The position numbers and the translations under genes were made by a program. This document shows positions 25,487-37,825 of a stretch of 64,000 nt of DNA, in pieces. The DNA is taken from contig CM024188.1 of assembly GCA_013433145.1 (NCBI GenBank), forward strand, positions 7,229,001 to 7,293,000, written 5' to 3'. Below the pieces are notes generated by a model. That model saw nothing but the letters and a program-made list of their open reading frames with translations. It did no database searches and was not told the DNA's origin. This DNA comes from Ascaris suum. Taxonomy: Eukaryota > Nematoda > Chromadorea > Rhabditida > Ascarididae. Numbering within the stretch: position 1 is the first letter of the stretch; every line of letters starts with the position of its first letter.

Positions 25487-28400
25487 ATGCAGTGTGATGT
25501 GCGTTGGTTGAAGGATCATCCGAATCGTTTCATTTGCCTTTCCCCGGATTACTTCGCCCTTTTTCAAGTTGAAGAGGACTTTAAGACGAAATTGCTCGCC
25601 GATTTCCCATTATGCCTCAGTCAGCATAATGAACAGGTAGAATTTGAAATATTTTAAGAGCTCTCTTCGATCGTCGTTTACTGAAAGTGCATTTTTATTT
25701 ATCTTTGCTCGTAGATGATCTTAGAAGTCTTTTCTTATAGAAAAGTTTACTTTTTGCCTTCTTTCTATACGACTGTCTCGAATACGATGTCTTGCATTTC
25801 AACTGTTTCACGCTTACAGCATACGCTATCAAATACTCAGACTGATATTTCCTGCACAGATGTTACACGTGTAGAGTGATGAGAGGGCTGGGGCGAAGAT
25901 GAATCAGAGTCGAATCCCGTCTTTGATAACTGCTGAGGGCAAACCGTCATTCAGATCTCAACTGTAAACAGTTCACAGATAATCGAGGAGAAAAAGAAGA
26001 GAGAACGAAGTGAAATTTTTATATCGTTTCCACATCTCAATGAGTCGTTTTAGTGAACTGCTGAATAGCTAGCGCATATTGTGACTGCAATTGGTAAAAG
26101 AATTAAGTTGGATAGTTTGCAGAAGTGTGCAGGGATGCAATGCATTTGCAGGATCGGCTACGCTGCTTCAGTCTCAGTCCCATCTCGGATGACCTATTGG
26201 CATTGGGATATGCGTATGGTAAAGTGCTTGTCACGAGGGCTGCAGTTGATCCCGATATAAGGTCTTTGCTTGGATATATACCTTCTTAAACGTTTTTAGT
26301 GACGTTGTTTGGTGTCGTTCCGAGTTCACAAAACGTTCGCCATGTTGAAGCATCGCAGTTTGTAAGTGGGAACGTTCTTGTAAATGATGGATTCATTAAC
26401 AATTTAATACCTCATAACAAATAAATATTCGATTTTATATGAGAGCATAATTTTTTACTATATTGAATGAAAGGGGAAATTGTGGCGGAAGCATTAGTTA
26501 TAGTAGTGCAGTAAAATTTGCACTTTAAATTGCCTCGTTCTCTGATTCTTTTACATTCGATTATGTTCCTATGGAAGTCGATAAATTGTCAGAAATTCAG
26601 CACAAGAAAGATTGTTTGTTTCCAGCTGATATGTTGAATCTCTTTACTGAATAGATAAGAAGCGGCGAAACCTTTCAAAGAATTGAAATTCAAATTTCAA
26701 AAGACGGTAGAATTGTGAATTTTTTTTTTTTTTTTTTTTTGTGGAAATAACATTGCAGTTTTATCATATTCTTTATGGACCTAAATATCAACAACAATTG
26801 TCATCTTTCTCTATTGCTAGTAATATTTTGCACTTTTATAGGGCGTTAAAGAACGCTCTGGAGTTACCATGCGAAGTGGCAAGACCGGTGGTACATCTTG
26901 ATTTCAATCCCACATCTCAGCTTCATCTAGCTGCATGCTTCGATGGGTAACTTTTTTTGTGAGTTCTCATTTATCCCACAACCTGTGTTTGAAATGTCTG
27001 TGGAGTTGTCGTCCTCAAACAGTACAACGCTATATTATTTCATTCAGGGATTTTATGACGTTTTAATCTATAAAGTTTAAGAGTAGTTGCCTTCGCCTAT
27101 CCACCACTGGTGCAAACCGAGTCATACGCTGTGCGAAAATGCTGGCAAGAGTTTCTTCGTCTTGTTGAATGTTCTGCTGTTTGGTATTGTTGATACTGTG
27201 TTCACTAATGCGTGACGTCGTTGCGCATATATTGCTGATTGTTTTTTCTTGGGGGGGGGGGGGTGTTTCGTGTTATGAGGCGATTTGCAAGTTAGTTTTT
27301 AGGTAGTTATGTTGAGTATTTTTAGTTTCCGGGTATTTGCCGACTACAATAAGCCGTATTGTTGTCAGATGTTGCACCAACACAGAGGAATCCGGGGAAC
27401 AGGTGAGCGTTGTGCAGATGATAGAAAGCATTAATTTTGCCCATCGTATTTGCGGTCAGTTTGTGTTATTTCAGTGCACGTGCTACCGACTTTACAGTTT
27501 GTGTGTTCGAGTTGAATCGTCCCAAGCTACACATGTTTCATCTGAATAGTCCCGAACGTGTAAAGGCGACGACATGGTTTGCGTAAGTTGTAACCAAGTT
27601 TTTTTTTTTTGCTGCTGATTTGAGGACTTAGTGCGGCCGAGCGTATGTAGTACACAATTCAAGGTTAATGATAGTCATTTGTTAGCTTGCGTTATTTTAT
27701 ATCAAACCAATCCTAGTGTCTTTTATTCTAAGCCTACTGCACCAAAAATGAGTCATCTACAGGTGTTTGCACCGTATCTAACACCATTATAAACTCATTC
27801 CACGAATTATATGAATCAAAAGAGCATTGCTGCTACCGGTTGCTACGCGCAAATCAGCGTGTTTTCTTTGTTCTTGTGCTTTACACTGCTTATGCTTCCA
27901 ATAGAGCTTCGATGAGAAATGTAGAAATGTGAGGGAAGAATTTATATGAGGTGAAATGATCTGTCGTATGCTGCTGTGAGAGGTTTTTTTTTCGTTGTCC
28001 TTAGATTTCATTTCTGCATTCTTAGCGGGATATCAAATTCCCCTTGCTTTTCCTCCTGTAGCCTACAGGAAAAGACTTATTTGAAAGCTGTGAGGTGTTA
28101 AAGATGTGGAAAATTGATTTCGGTAGTTGCTTGGGAGGTGTGGGGGTTAGGAAGAGGGAGAGGAGAAGCGAGCAGGGACGGAAGCGTTCTGAAGAAGAGA
28201 GAATGGTCTTTCAATCGTAAAAAGCGGAGAAAGAAGGCAGTTGCATCTCTTCCTCACAAGGGGTGAAGGACGAATGGATGAATAAATCGACATGTGCGAA
28301 GGGGAGGGAGATTACAGTTTAGCATATCCTTAGCCTTCAACTTTGCTTCCGTGAAAAGCTGTCTTCAATTGCTTTCGAAGGAGTTGAGTGTTTATTGGGC

Positions 28401-31400
28401 AGTGCACGCCTGAGAGGTGTGCGTAAAACGGTACTGATGCCGAAAAGATTGGCATGTCTCGAATCCTTATTATATAGCATTGTGGGACTTCCTGTCATAC
28501 AGAATTATAAATGACAGCGCTGCAGCGCGAGCGCTTTCATTTGAGATGTTCACTGAATTGCATTGATTCAGTGACGATTGGAGTCTTATCGGAATGGGTG
28601 GTCGTCGAACGTTGAAACTCTACGATATTCGTGAGGGGACAAGACCTTTGCTAACGACCTTTGTGGCAAGTCCGGTACGGGCCATCCGCGCCGACAATGT
28701 TCGACAGACTAGATTTGCATGTCTTTACGACGACTACGTGTGCGTATATGATCGGCGACAAATCGATTCACCTATCTATAAAATACAGCTCTCCAAATTT
28801 GTAAGCGTCTCTTGCTCCTTTCCGTTGTTGTAGCAGATTATATATTTCGGCTAATGAAGCAGTGAGTGGGATTGCGGAAGCCAATTGTCGTCGCTGTAAT
28901 GCTGTTGGCGAGATACTTGTATATATTATGGATGGTGAAGCATTACTTTCAAGCTCAAATGACCGGGACTGTATGAACGTTCTTAATTTACGCGGTAATG
29001 GTGGTTATTGGTGACTTCAAGAGAACTGCATAGAGTAGGGCATCATTTCTGATCCACCTTTATTTGTGATATTTTGCCGCGGGATTGTCTTCTAAGGTTT
29101 GAACTCAGGTGATTTCCTCTATGCTGCTTTTTTTCACCTTTCGTGAGACCATTATTTATGCTCACACTAAGTGCTTAATGAACCTGAGGCTCTTTCGGAG
29201 GAAGTGAAACCAATGCGTTGATCAGGTGCCAGGTGCACGAAGAAGGAATGTTGAGAGCAGTCCCCTTCTTCTTAGCTGAGAGGTTTTAAAAAATTTGCAA
29301 TAACTTACAGTATTTACAGCAACAAATTTTCAAGAAATCTCTTATCGTAGTGATGGATCTTTTGCCGAGTTCAGTCGTAGACCGACCGTTTAGTGTTAGG
29401 GTTTAATATGGATTCATTTTGCAGTCAGACTGCGGCGATGTTGGCAAAATTTGCCACTACTGCAGCTTTAACGTCAAAGTTTCCCATTGGTGTCACAACG
29501 AAGACTGAGCGTCATATAACACTTATTTGTCTTTTGGGTACGAGGGATAACGGGACTTCTCGGGCAAAAAATCAGAGAATTGCGTCCTCTAAGCTTGCTG
29601 CTGATTCAAGGTGATGATTAACAGCGAACTGTAGGTTGTAATTTTTTTTTAATTTTTGCAGCCTAAAGGAGATATGGCTGAGGCGAAGTTGGCATGGAAT
29701 CCTCATTATCCATTCTCTATGACCGTTTTGGATCGTGGCTCCAAAATGCTCACCGAATTACTTGTTTCGTCGTGTGAGGCCGAGGATGAGCTTCTCACGC
29801 ATCAATCAGACAGCGATTCAGTGTGTTTCTCGGTTGTTGTTGTTGTTCTGTTTTGTTTTTTTTTTTTACCATTTGGACTTATGCAAATAGTTTTAAGAAT
29901 GCATGAAAACTAGTATGTTGCTTCACCTATGAGTTACGCACCAATTGGCAGTGGGATAGAAAGGCGACTGGGAACGCAATGTAGTAAGGCTAACGAAATC
30001 TACAAACCGTGATGCGTGTAGAAACGTTTTTCACGCAGTTGTATAGGATCGGTTTGCAAATAAAAAGACAGTCATCGTGCGAGCAGGCTTGATTCATCCT
30101 TAAAATTCCAGGGAACAGAGACTTGCCAGTATCATTATTAATAATAATCTATTAAGACAAGCAGAAATAACTCTTTCCCTTTTTTTCAGCCGTCATCCCT
30201 CTTATCTTCCTTGCCCCCTCCCCCCCCCCCCCCCTCCTCCCTTTCGTCGCACTTTATCTTTCATTACGGTGATCTTGCAGCGAGGTTTGAGGTGAACTGA
30301 AGTTGCATTTACAACCAATGCAAACCGTTATTTCAATAATGCAAACAATCCTACATTTGGAAGTAGCCACTGTTGTCGTTTTTTGCTCTATTTAATCCAA
30401 GATGAGGCCGAGATCATAGTATTGTCTTGAATGGTATGTGTGAATCCACTCACCAGGTGAGTGCATTGTTTGATTGCCAGGTGAGACGCTGAATGGTACT
30501 TGCAGTGGGTGGGTTTTCGATGTTGATCTCGAGTTGTCTGTTGCTCGTATTCATACTCTGTGTCTGAAGGGACAGCTGGCGCACCTTCGTGCTGCTGCCG
30601 CAAAGTGCGAAGTGGGCGACGAACCGACTGTTGAGCCGTCCCCTTCAGATCAAGACAATATATCCGAGTCGGACGATGCATTAAATATCCGTGATGAAGA
30701 TCATGCACAACTTGATCATCCCTATTTTGAAGTCAAACACAGTGTACGTTTGCTTGCTTTTCTTGCAGGTTGTTTCTAGAAAAGGTTCTCCGCAATTCCA
30801 ACACAGTTGTTGACAGTTTAGTGAAATACTTCATTCGTTCATTGAATCACTTTTGAGTCCCTCCTCCCATCCTCAGATCTCCGAGAGACCCATCGCCTTA
30901 CACAGTTCGACGTTCTAGCAGTGTACAATTGCTTCAATCCCTCGTTTTTCCTCCATATCCTGAGCTCCTTGTTTACAAACCATTCGCTCCCAGCTATAAG
31001 CATATTCCCGACTGTGGCATTTCAGATCGTTTGAGCCAACTAACTGACGCTTATCGTCCTCATTCTTTAGTTTCTTTCAGGTGACATTTTTGCAGGAATC
31101 CCTTTCATATTCACTTTCGCTAATCCATTAAAATGTCACAGTAAAGTTTAGGTACGTCGTGAAGTTTGTCTTCAGCTACAGATCATTCGCCCTAGTAAGA
31201 GCAAATAGTTATTAAGTGAACATCCGGTGTTTTACTTGCATACATGCCTTTTTTAGCCTTTTATTTGCGTTCAGAAAGTGAACGTGTACATAGTTATAAT
31301 TCGTTATGTTTCCTTTGTACATAATACATCTCGTTGTGTTCCCTTTGTGTATATTATTTTCCTCATTTCATGATTTTTCGATTTTCTTTATTGCTTTTTT

Positions 31401-34400
31401 TCGAACTACTGTGAGATCTCCCAGAAAAATTCAGTAGTACCGTCTTGAAGTATGCTTTTTGCTCTTATGCTTCCGCATCGTTATGTTGGTTTTGATTGGG
31501 TTGTTGATGACAAATTGTTCGATGCTATGAAATAATTTTGTTTCAGTTTATACGAGTACCATATATACACAGCTTCGACTGGCATCGAACTATTCGTAAT
31601 CGGCTGCTGTTAAGCGGTGTAACTGCCAGAGGTGAATCGTATACCGTGAAAGTGGTTGAGGTATGTTGCTTATGTTTATCTGAGTTCATAACAACTTGGC
31701 CACAGTTCGGACTTTAAGTGCTGAGTGTTGTTTTCATTGTTATTTTCACATCTGGGAATTTTTTCAATATTGCTGTAACCGTTGTATCTTAATGAGGATT
31801 CATATGAGTTGAAGAGTGACTGTTCTCGTCTCGGTTGTTTTCTATAGTAGGACATCCGAAGATTTCAGAAGAGCACTGTAGCCGCTGTCCTAATCCGAAT
31901 CAACTTTAAGTGATTGGAGAGCATTTCATAGGTAAGTTCGGTGTGCTTTTATCAGTGCTGAAGTGAATGTGATGCTTATCTTTGTAGGTAAACAACTTTG
32001 TGGCATGTGATATCTCACCCGAAGGGCATATAGTCCATTCAAACGACAATCATTTATATGTGCATCAGCTGTCACCAGTGCCGGTGAACGGTACGAAAGA
32101 ACCGGATATTTCGACTGCGATGCGAGCTAGGGCTATTAAGGACTATGGCACACCTGGAACTACAGTTCTTGATGGTGCATTTTACACTTCAGCTGACACT
32201 GTTTCCTACTGACTGGCAAGTTTTGTAAGCGCATAGGCCTTGTCGTCTCTTGATGGTTCCTTTGAGAGTGATTGGCATTTCGAAGCACTGCGATGTCCGC
32301 AAACTTTACTGGCCCTTTTCAGCATATATTCGTTCTTGCAAAGATGTAATCGATAACTGTCCTTATGCGAATGCAGATTTGAAATGGGTGTGGAAGTGGT
32401 TGTGGCAAATGATTTACATCACCGAATGGAGACCTGAAGTTTATGGAACTTGGTTAGCATTTTTTTTTCTTCCTATATGGTCTTGTATACTTTAGAATAC
32501 GCCTTGCAGATTAGCTCATTCGAGTATGAGAACGTTATCTATGAGAGCTTTTCTGCTGTGTTATGACCGACTTTTGTGCTGAACGCTAGAGTAGTTCAGA
32601 GAGGAGGCATTGAGGGGATATAGTGGCATATGATATTGACATTTCGAGCCCCGAAAGTCGGAGGTTTTTTCCTTATCTTTCTTTCGGGAGCAGTATTAAT
32701 TGCATGCAGGGCGCTGCCGGAAATGGCAAATCCACTTGTCTTGAACTAGCATCGTGCGCTAGCGACGTTCTATCGTGCATTTTTCCATTCCGAATTGATT
32801 TCTGAAGCAGTACGATGTATTGCTTGTTCACGCTGAATGCTTCAAGCAAGTGTTCTCTGAATAACGTTTGTATTTTTAAAGTATTCTGACTTTAGAGTCT
32901 ACCAGAACATAACAAAGCAGTTCCTAGTCGTAATATGACAGAAACCATCCTGAAGCCAGGCTACAAACGTGATTGAAAATATTCTCAGAAGTATATACGA
33001 GGTATAAAAACAGTTAAGCAGCCCGTGAGTGAGCAGCTGGACCTTTTTAGCCGCGGAACACAGTATGGCCCGCGAGTGTTTCTTGTGGGCCGGTATAACT
33101 CGAGACTGCATTTGACAGCTTTTGTTATGACATGTGATATGGTTACTGATATATATGTGAAATATGTTTAATTTGGCGTTTTCAGGTAATACAGTTGGTA
33201 TGTAATTTGAGAGCTAATTTGTGGTACCGATATAATATGGTGCTGTTACTTTTGCTGTTTTACTGTAATTTTTAATTCTTTGATCAAACCGTAATAGTGT
33301 ACTGTTCAACCGAATGATTTAAATATTTGCTGAAGTTTTCAAAGTATTCCAGCGATTTGATTGATTTGGGAGGTAACGTCTAAGAATTCGTTGGTGGTTG
33401 CAGGTTTCCGGGCATACTTCAAGTGATGCAACACAGTCTCGCCCCCAAGAGAAGCGGCTCGACCACCGAACGCATAATTGTGACTGACCCACTGCTCGGC
33501 AGAATCCGGGTACTTACCTGACCAGCCGAGCAGATTTCAAAATCTGCTCGGCTGGTCATCTTTTGAGTGTACGTGTGGGGAAGATTGGCCTTATCATCTA
33601 GATTTCGCAGCAGAAATCTGAAGGTTGCAAATGCGTTAACGAATAGGAGAGTGGAGTTCGAAGCGAGTGATGCTCATCAAGGGCGTGAGTGAAACGTAAT
33701 CTCTACAAAAAAGAGGAACAGTGCGACAAACTTTCTGCGCTGTTCAATCGTGACTCTGATGTGAGAGCATCCTCTTTCTCTCCTATCCATAATGGATGGT
33801 GATACTCCTTTGAAAGATTATGGCGCCCAGTCATCTACCTTCCTGCATATTTCAACATATTCAGTATGAAGTGTCCCCTAAACGGTTTATCCTTGATCAT
33901 TTCACTTCTAATTTTCTACTTTCAGTTTTTACCTCTATCGGTCGAGGAAAAAATGAACCTGTTGATGAGAGTTAACCGAATTTGCGACATGTAGGAAGGC
34001 ATAGAAATAGGGCGATGCTGTTGGGGAGACTGGTTTATTCTGCTTCAAAAGGCAGGACAGGGAAGTCAAATGGCTGATTTCTATTTTACTGCCTGGATGG
34101 AGGTAGTTGGCAGTCGACGACTTGAAGGAATGCATTGATTGAAAGACTGCTCGTAGGGCATTAACCTGATGCAGCCGCATTTTGCAACTTGCTCGTTTGT
34201 ATGAGATTGTGGTTACTTATCGTTCTCTGGGCAGTCTAATTAAATGCTCTCTAAACTGTTCTACATTACAGGAGAAATGTACGAATATAAAAAGACGGAA
34301 ATTTGCATACTTTGAGCTAACAGCATCACAAATGAATAGATGTGCATGGGAGGGGGGGGGGGGGGGGGGGAAAGGAAAGAATAATTCGCAAATGAACTCA

Positions 34401-37400
34401 AGTTATGATGCAACGGTGAGGTCATTACGACTGCTCACTTTGTTATCTTTTGGTTTGAGTATTTTATTCTTGTTGCTTACATTAGAAGCGTAACCGTCAA
34501 GCTAGAATGGTATCATTCCGCGCGATTTTAGATTATCGGAGAGATGATATATTGGTCGGTCTGTATTATTTCCTCTAGAAACTTGATCAGAACGTTTGGG
34601 GGGGGGGGGGGGGGGAGGAGATAACAACTCGAATCACTGGATAGGAACAATCTTTACTTTTTGCTTCTCATTCTTATTTGACGAACAATGTTTTAAGAAT
34701 TTCAGTAGTGATGCTGAATTAAGGTGTACAAAGGCAAAGAGAGGGATCGAGTACTTCGTTTATGTGGGTGGCCTCCTTTCGACGATATTCCTCGATTGGA
34801 TGTGTTTATCGATGAGAACGCCTTAGAAAGGTATTTACTCTTTTGTCTGCAGTTGTGATTGTTCTAAAGAGTAAAAAAGAGCAATGAGTGGAACCATTTC
34901 TTTTTGCACAGCTTTACTTCCATCTCTTGCTTCACCTGATATTACGCACTCTTGTGCACGCATATCGCTTTGTTTTCTTACACTGTGCACTTGCAGTCCT
35001 GATCGTGTATACTTTTATATAGATATGCGTGTAAATTTATTCGTACTGTTTGCTTATATGAGTGATATATATGTGCGCGTACGTTATGTGCGTATATATC
35101 GTAAAAACTCGAATACGACCCCCTCTTCAATAAATGCTTCTCTTTGAATACACTCTCTCCCCTCCAATTGTTTGAGGGAAAGGAGAGACTAACCCGAATA
35201 AAAACCTATTCTTCACTAAGCCTCCCGCCCTTCAACTGTAGAATGCGAGATTTTTTTTCCAGACGACTGAAAGATAATATATTGTAGTAATACATAGCCA
35301 GTTTTTTTTTCTTGCGAGAGTCATTCCTCCTCTTAATAAATTCGCCCTCTCATCTAAAAGTCATAGCTACATTAAAACCTCTGATATTTCATTTGGTGCT
35401 TTAGAATGTTTTGGCACGTGTGCACAAGGTACAACAAATTTCCGTTGATTTGCCTTGCTGTCTGTACTTAGTTTTCATTGAATCGTGAACGCAGTAGTGC
35501 GCAGAGATGTTTCTGATTCGGCTGTAGTTGGCGAATTGTGGCACCTTACCTACACCTTGATATATCCTGCCCTGTGTTTCTGTGTTTTCACCTCTGCAAC
35601 TGCTTTCCCATACATCAGATCGTTTTGGTTTGATGGTTTGATCCGCCCTGTGTCGCTTGTGGAAGCACTATGTCCCATTAACATAATATATCCCTTACAG
35701 AAGCGATTATAATTCACAACGAATCTCACGGTTCACTAATGGCGTGGATTTTCGAGAGTGGGCCCACAAAACTTTCAATAGGTGGACTTTCTTAGGAGTT
35801 CGGAGTATTTGTAATGTAATCAAGAATTTATAATATCGAGGTGCTTCTCAGTAGTAAGCCGAATTTATCGTTAGATTTGTGCAGTGTGTTGATGCTGTGT
35901 TTGGTGTTTGTAGATGAAAGCAGCCGAAAAATGTGACGTTTCAATATACCACTTGGTCTGAAGCTTGACATTCTAGTTCACTTTCGATCATTTGTGCTAA
36001 TCAGGGTTTCAGCATTCAGCTGCAAGTCACGGATGTACGAGGTCGAGTTTATTGTAACTAATACCATACCTCAGGTTTTGGCTTATGGCTATTTGGATTG
36101 AATTTGGTTTGTAAGTAAGGTGCAAATGTTTGGATAAATGTGACGTACTGTCAGCGATGATAAATAAAGTTAGCTTGTGGATGAAAAGTAATGTCAATCA
36201 TGTATGTACGCGTCGGATATTTGTAATGACTGTTTCATGTTATGCCGTTAAGGATGACGCAGAGTCGGGCGGTGGCTGCAGCCGTTTTCACAGGTCATAC
36301 TGGCAGGATGAAAAAGGTTGCTAATCTTTTGCTCGGCTTTTCTTCATAACTTACATTTTGTGAGGAACAGTCTATTTGGGTTGATTAGTTTATGTGCATG
36401 CGTGGTAATTTCTAATTGCGAACAAGAACGATACTGCCGTAGGTCTTGAAGAGCACAGATTGTGACCTGAAACGGTCTATAATCCCAGCACTCTTCCTGA
36501 TCAGTTTTGTAGTGATTTGTTCTTCACCGGAATTCAGCCCAAATTGGTCGTCATGATATTATCTCAAGTATCTTTATTGCAGCGAGTTAGCTTCCCTTAG
36601 GTGAAGTTTTGTGCAAAAGTGTTTGCGATACATACATATCGCATTTGTTAAACTTCCATCAGCTGAACTATTATTCTCCTTCACAATTCGAGACGTATCA
36701 ATTTAGAAACGTGAAAACAGATAGGAAGACTTCGAAGGGCATAGCAGATGTCGTGCTGACATCGCGGGTTGCAAAAATATCAATAAAATTGAAGATGATA
36801 AGACAGAAGTTTGAAATGTTCCCTGAAGTACGAAGTGATGATTATTTGGAAAGATTGACTCGTCCTGGTAGAGTTTATCAGCTTTTCAATTGTGCAGTCG
36901 CGTGCAACATGGTTGCCACTGCAGATCAAGAATGAACTCGCATCCAGGTGAAGTAACCAGACGGAGTTTCCATTCTTTGAAAACACTTGGCCTGATGCTG
37001 GAACGTCCGAATTGGTCTCTTTTAACCATGACTATTCACCGCTAATTAGAATCTTTCTGTACCCCTTATAGGGATCATAAGGGGTACAGAAAGATTCTAA
37101 CTACCCCTTATAGGGATTATAGGGATCGCGTGCTAGGCGAGTAAAAATGAAAGGCATGGTTGGAAGGCAGCCAGGAGTTTTCAAGTCGTTGCCTACAATG
37201 AAATATTAGCTACGTTCCATGCATAGCATCGAGGTCGAGGTTCGCGCATAGTAAGGCATGTTGTGTTTTGGGAAGCTGTCGTGAGGTAACCGAATGTCGA
37301 GTATTTCAGATATTATTGGAGATGATTGAGGCTGCAAAGCTCTCAAATGATAAAGGAAGGGATGAAATCGAGAAATTTTATGACGCCGTTGTTCACTATA

Positions 37401-37746
37401 GAGGTGTCTCAGAGCACTGGTAAGTTGCTATGCATGCTTGCTGCCATAATGACAATCCTTTCCATTTCCTTTTCTTTAGCGCCCATTAAGTATCCGATTT
37501 TCGCTTGCACCATAGCTGACCTGAGGAAAATAGGGAAACCTTTTTTCACGATAACCAAAACGCTGTTGTCTCATCTGTAGGACAGCTTATAACGCATTAG
37601 AGGTTGTCCACATTTTCTGAGTATTTTTTGTGCACATACATTGATCGTTACAGGGAAATTTGCTTCAAAAAAATTCGTTCCTTCCGTTTGCGCCGATCAG
37701 TTCATCTCGTTTTTATCACACACCTTGTTGCCGTCCATTGAATTGC

Positions 37747-37790
<44 letters not shown>

Positions 37791-37794
37791 ATTA

Positions 37795-37825
<31 letters not shown>

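Noticed and set aside
28900..29010. WD-like string SSSNDRDCMNVLNLRG considered as a mios exon
   Set aside because: The exons at 28572-28800 and 29662-29820 join directly in phase 0 and already supply the expected repeat.
32175..32224. In-frame TGA before a strong GTAAGC donor in mios (SADTVSY then stop)
   Set aside because: Leaving at GAT G|GTGCAT (32174) gives the phase needed by the next exon and a continuous family-like protein, so no stop is implied.
36609..36935. 108-codon ORF inside a mios intron
   Set aside because: The flanking exons 36316 and 37310 join in phase to give the expected family sequence (GRMKK-ILLEMIEAA), leaving this as intron; no family seen.
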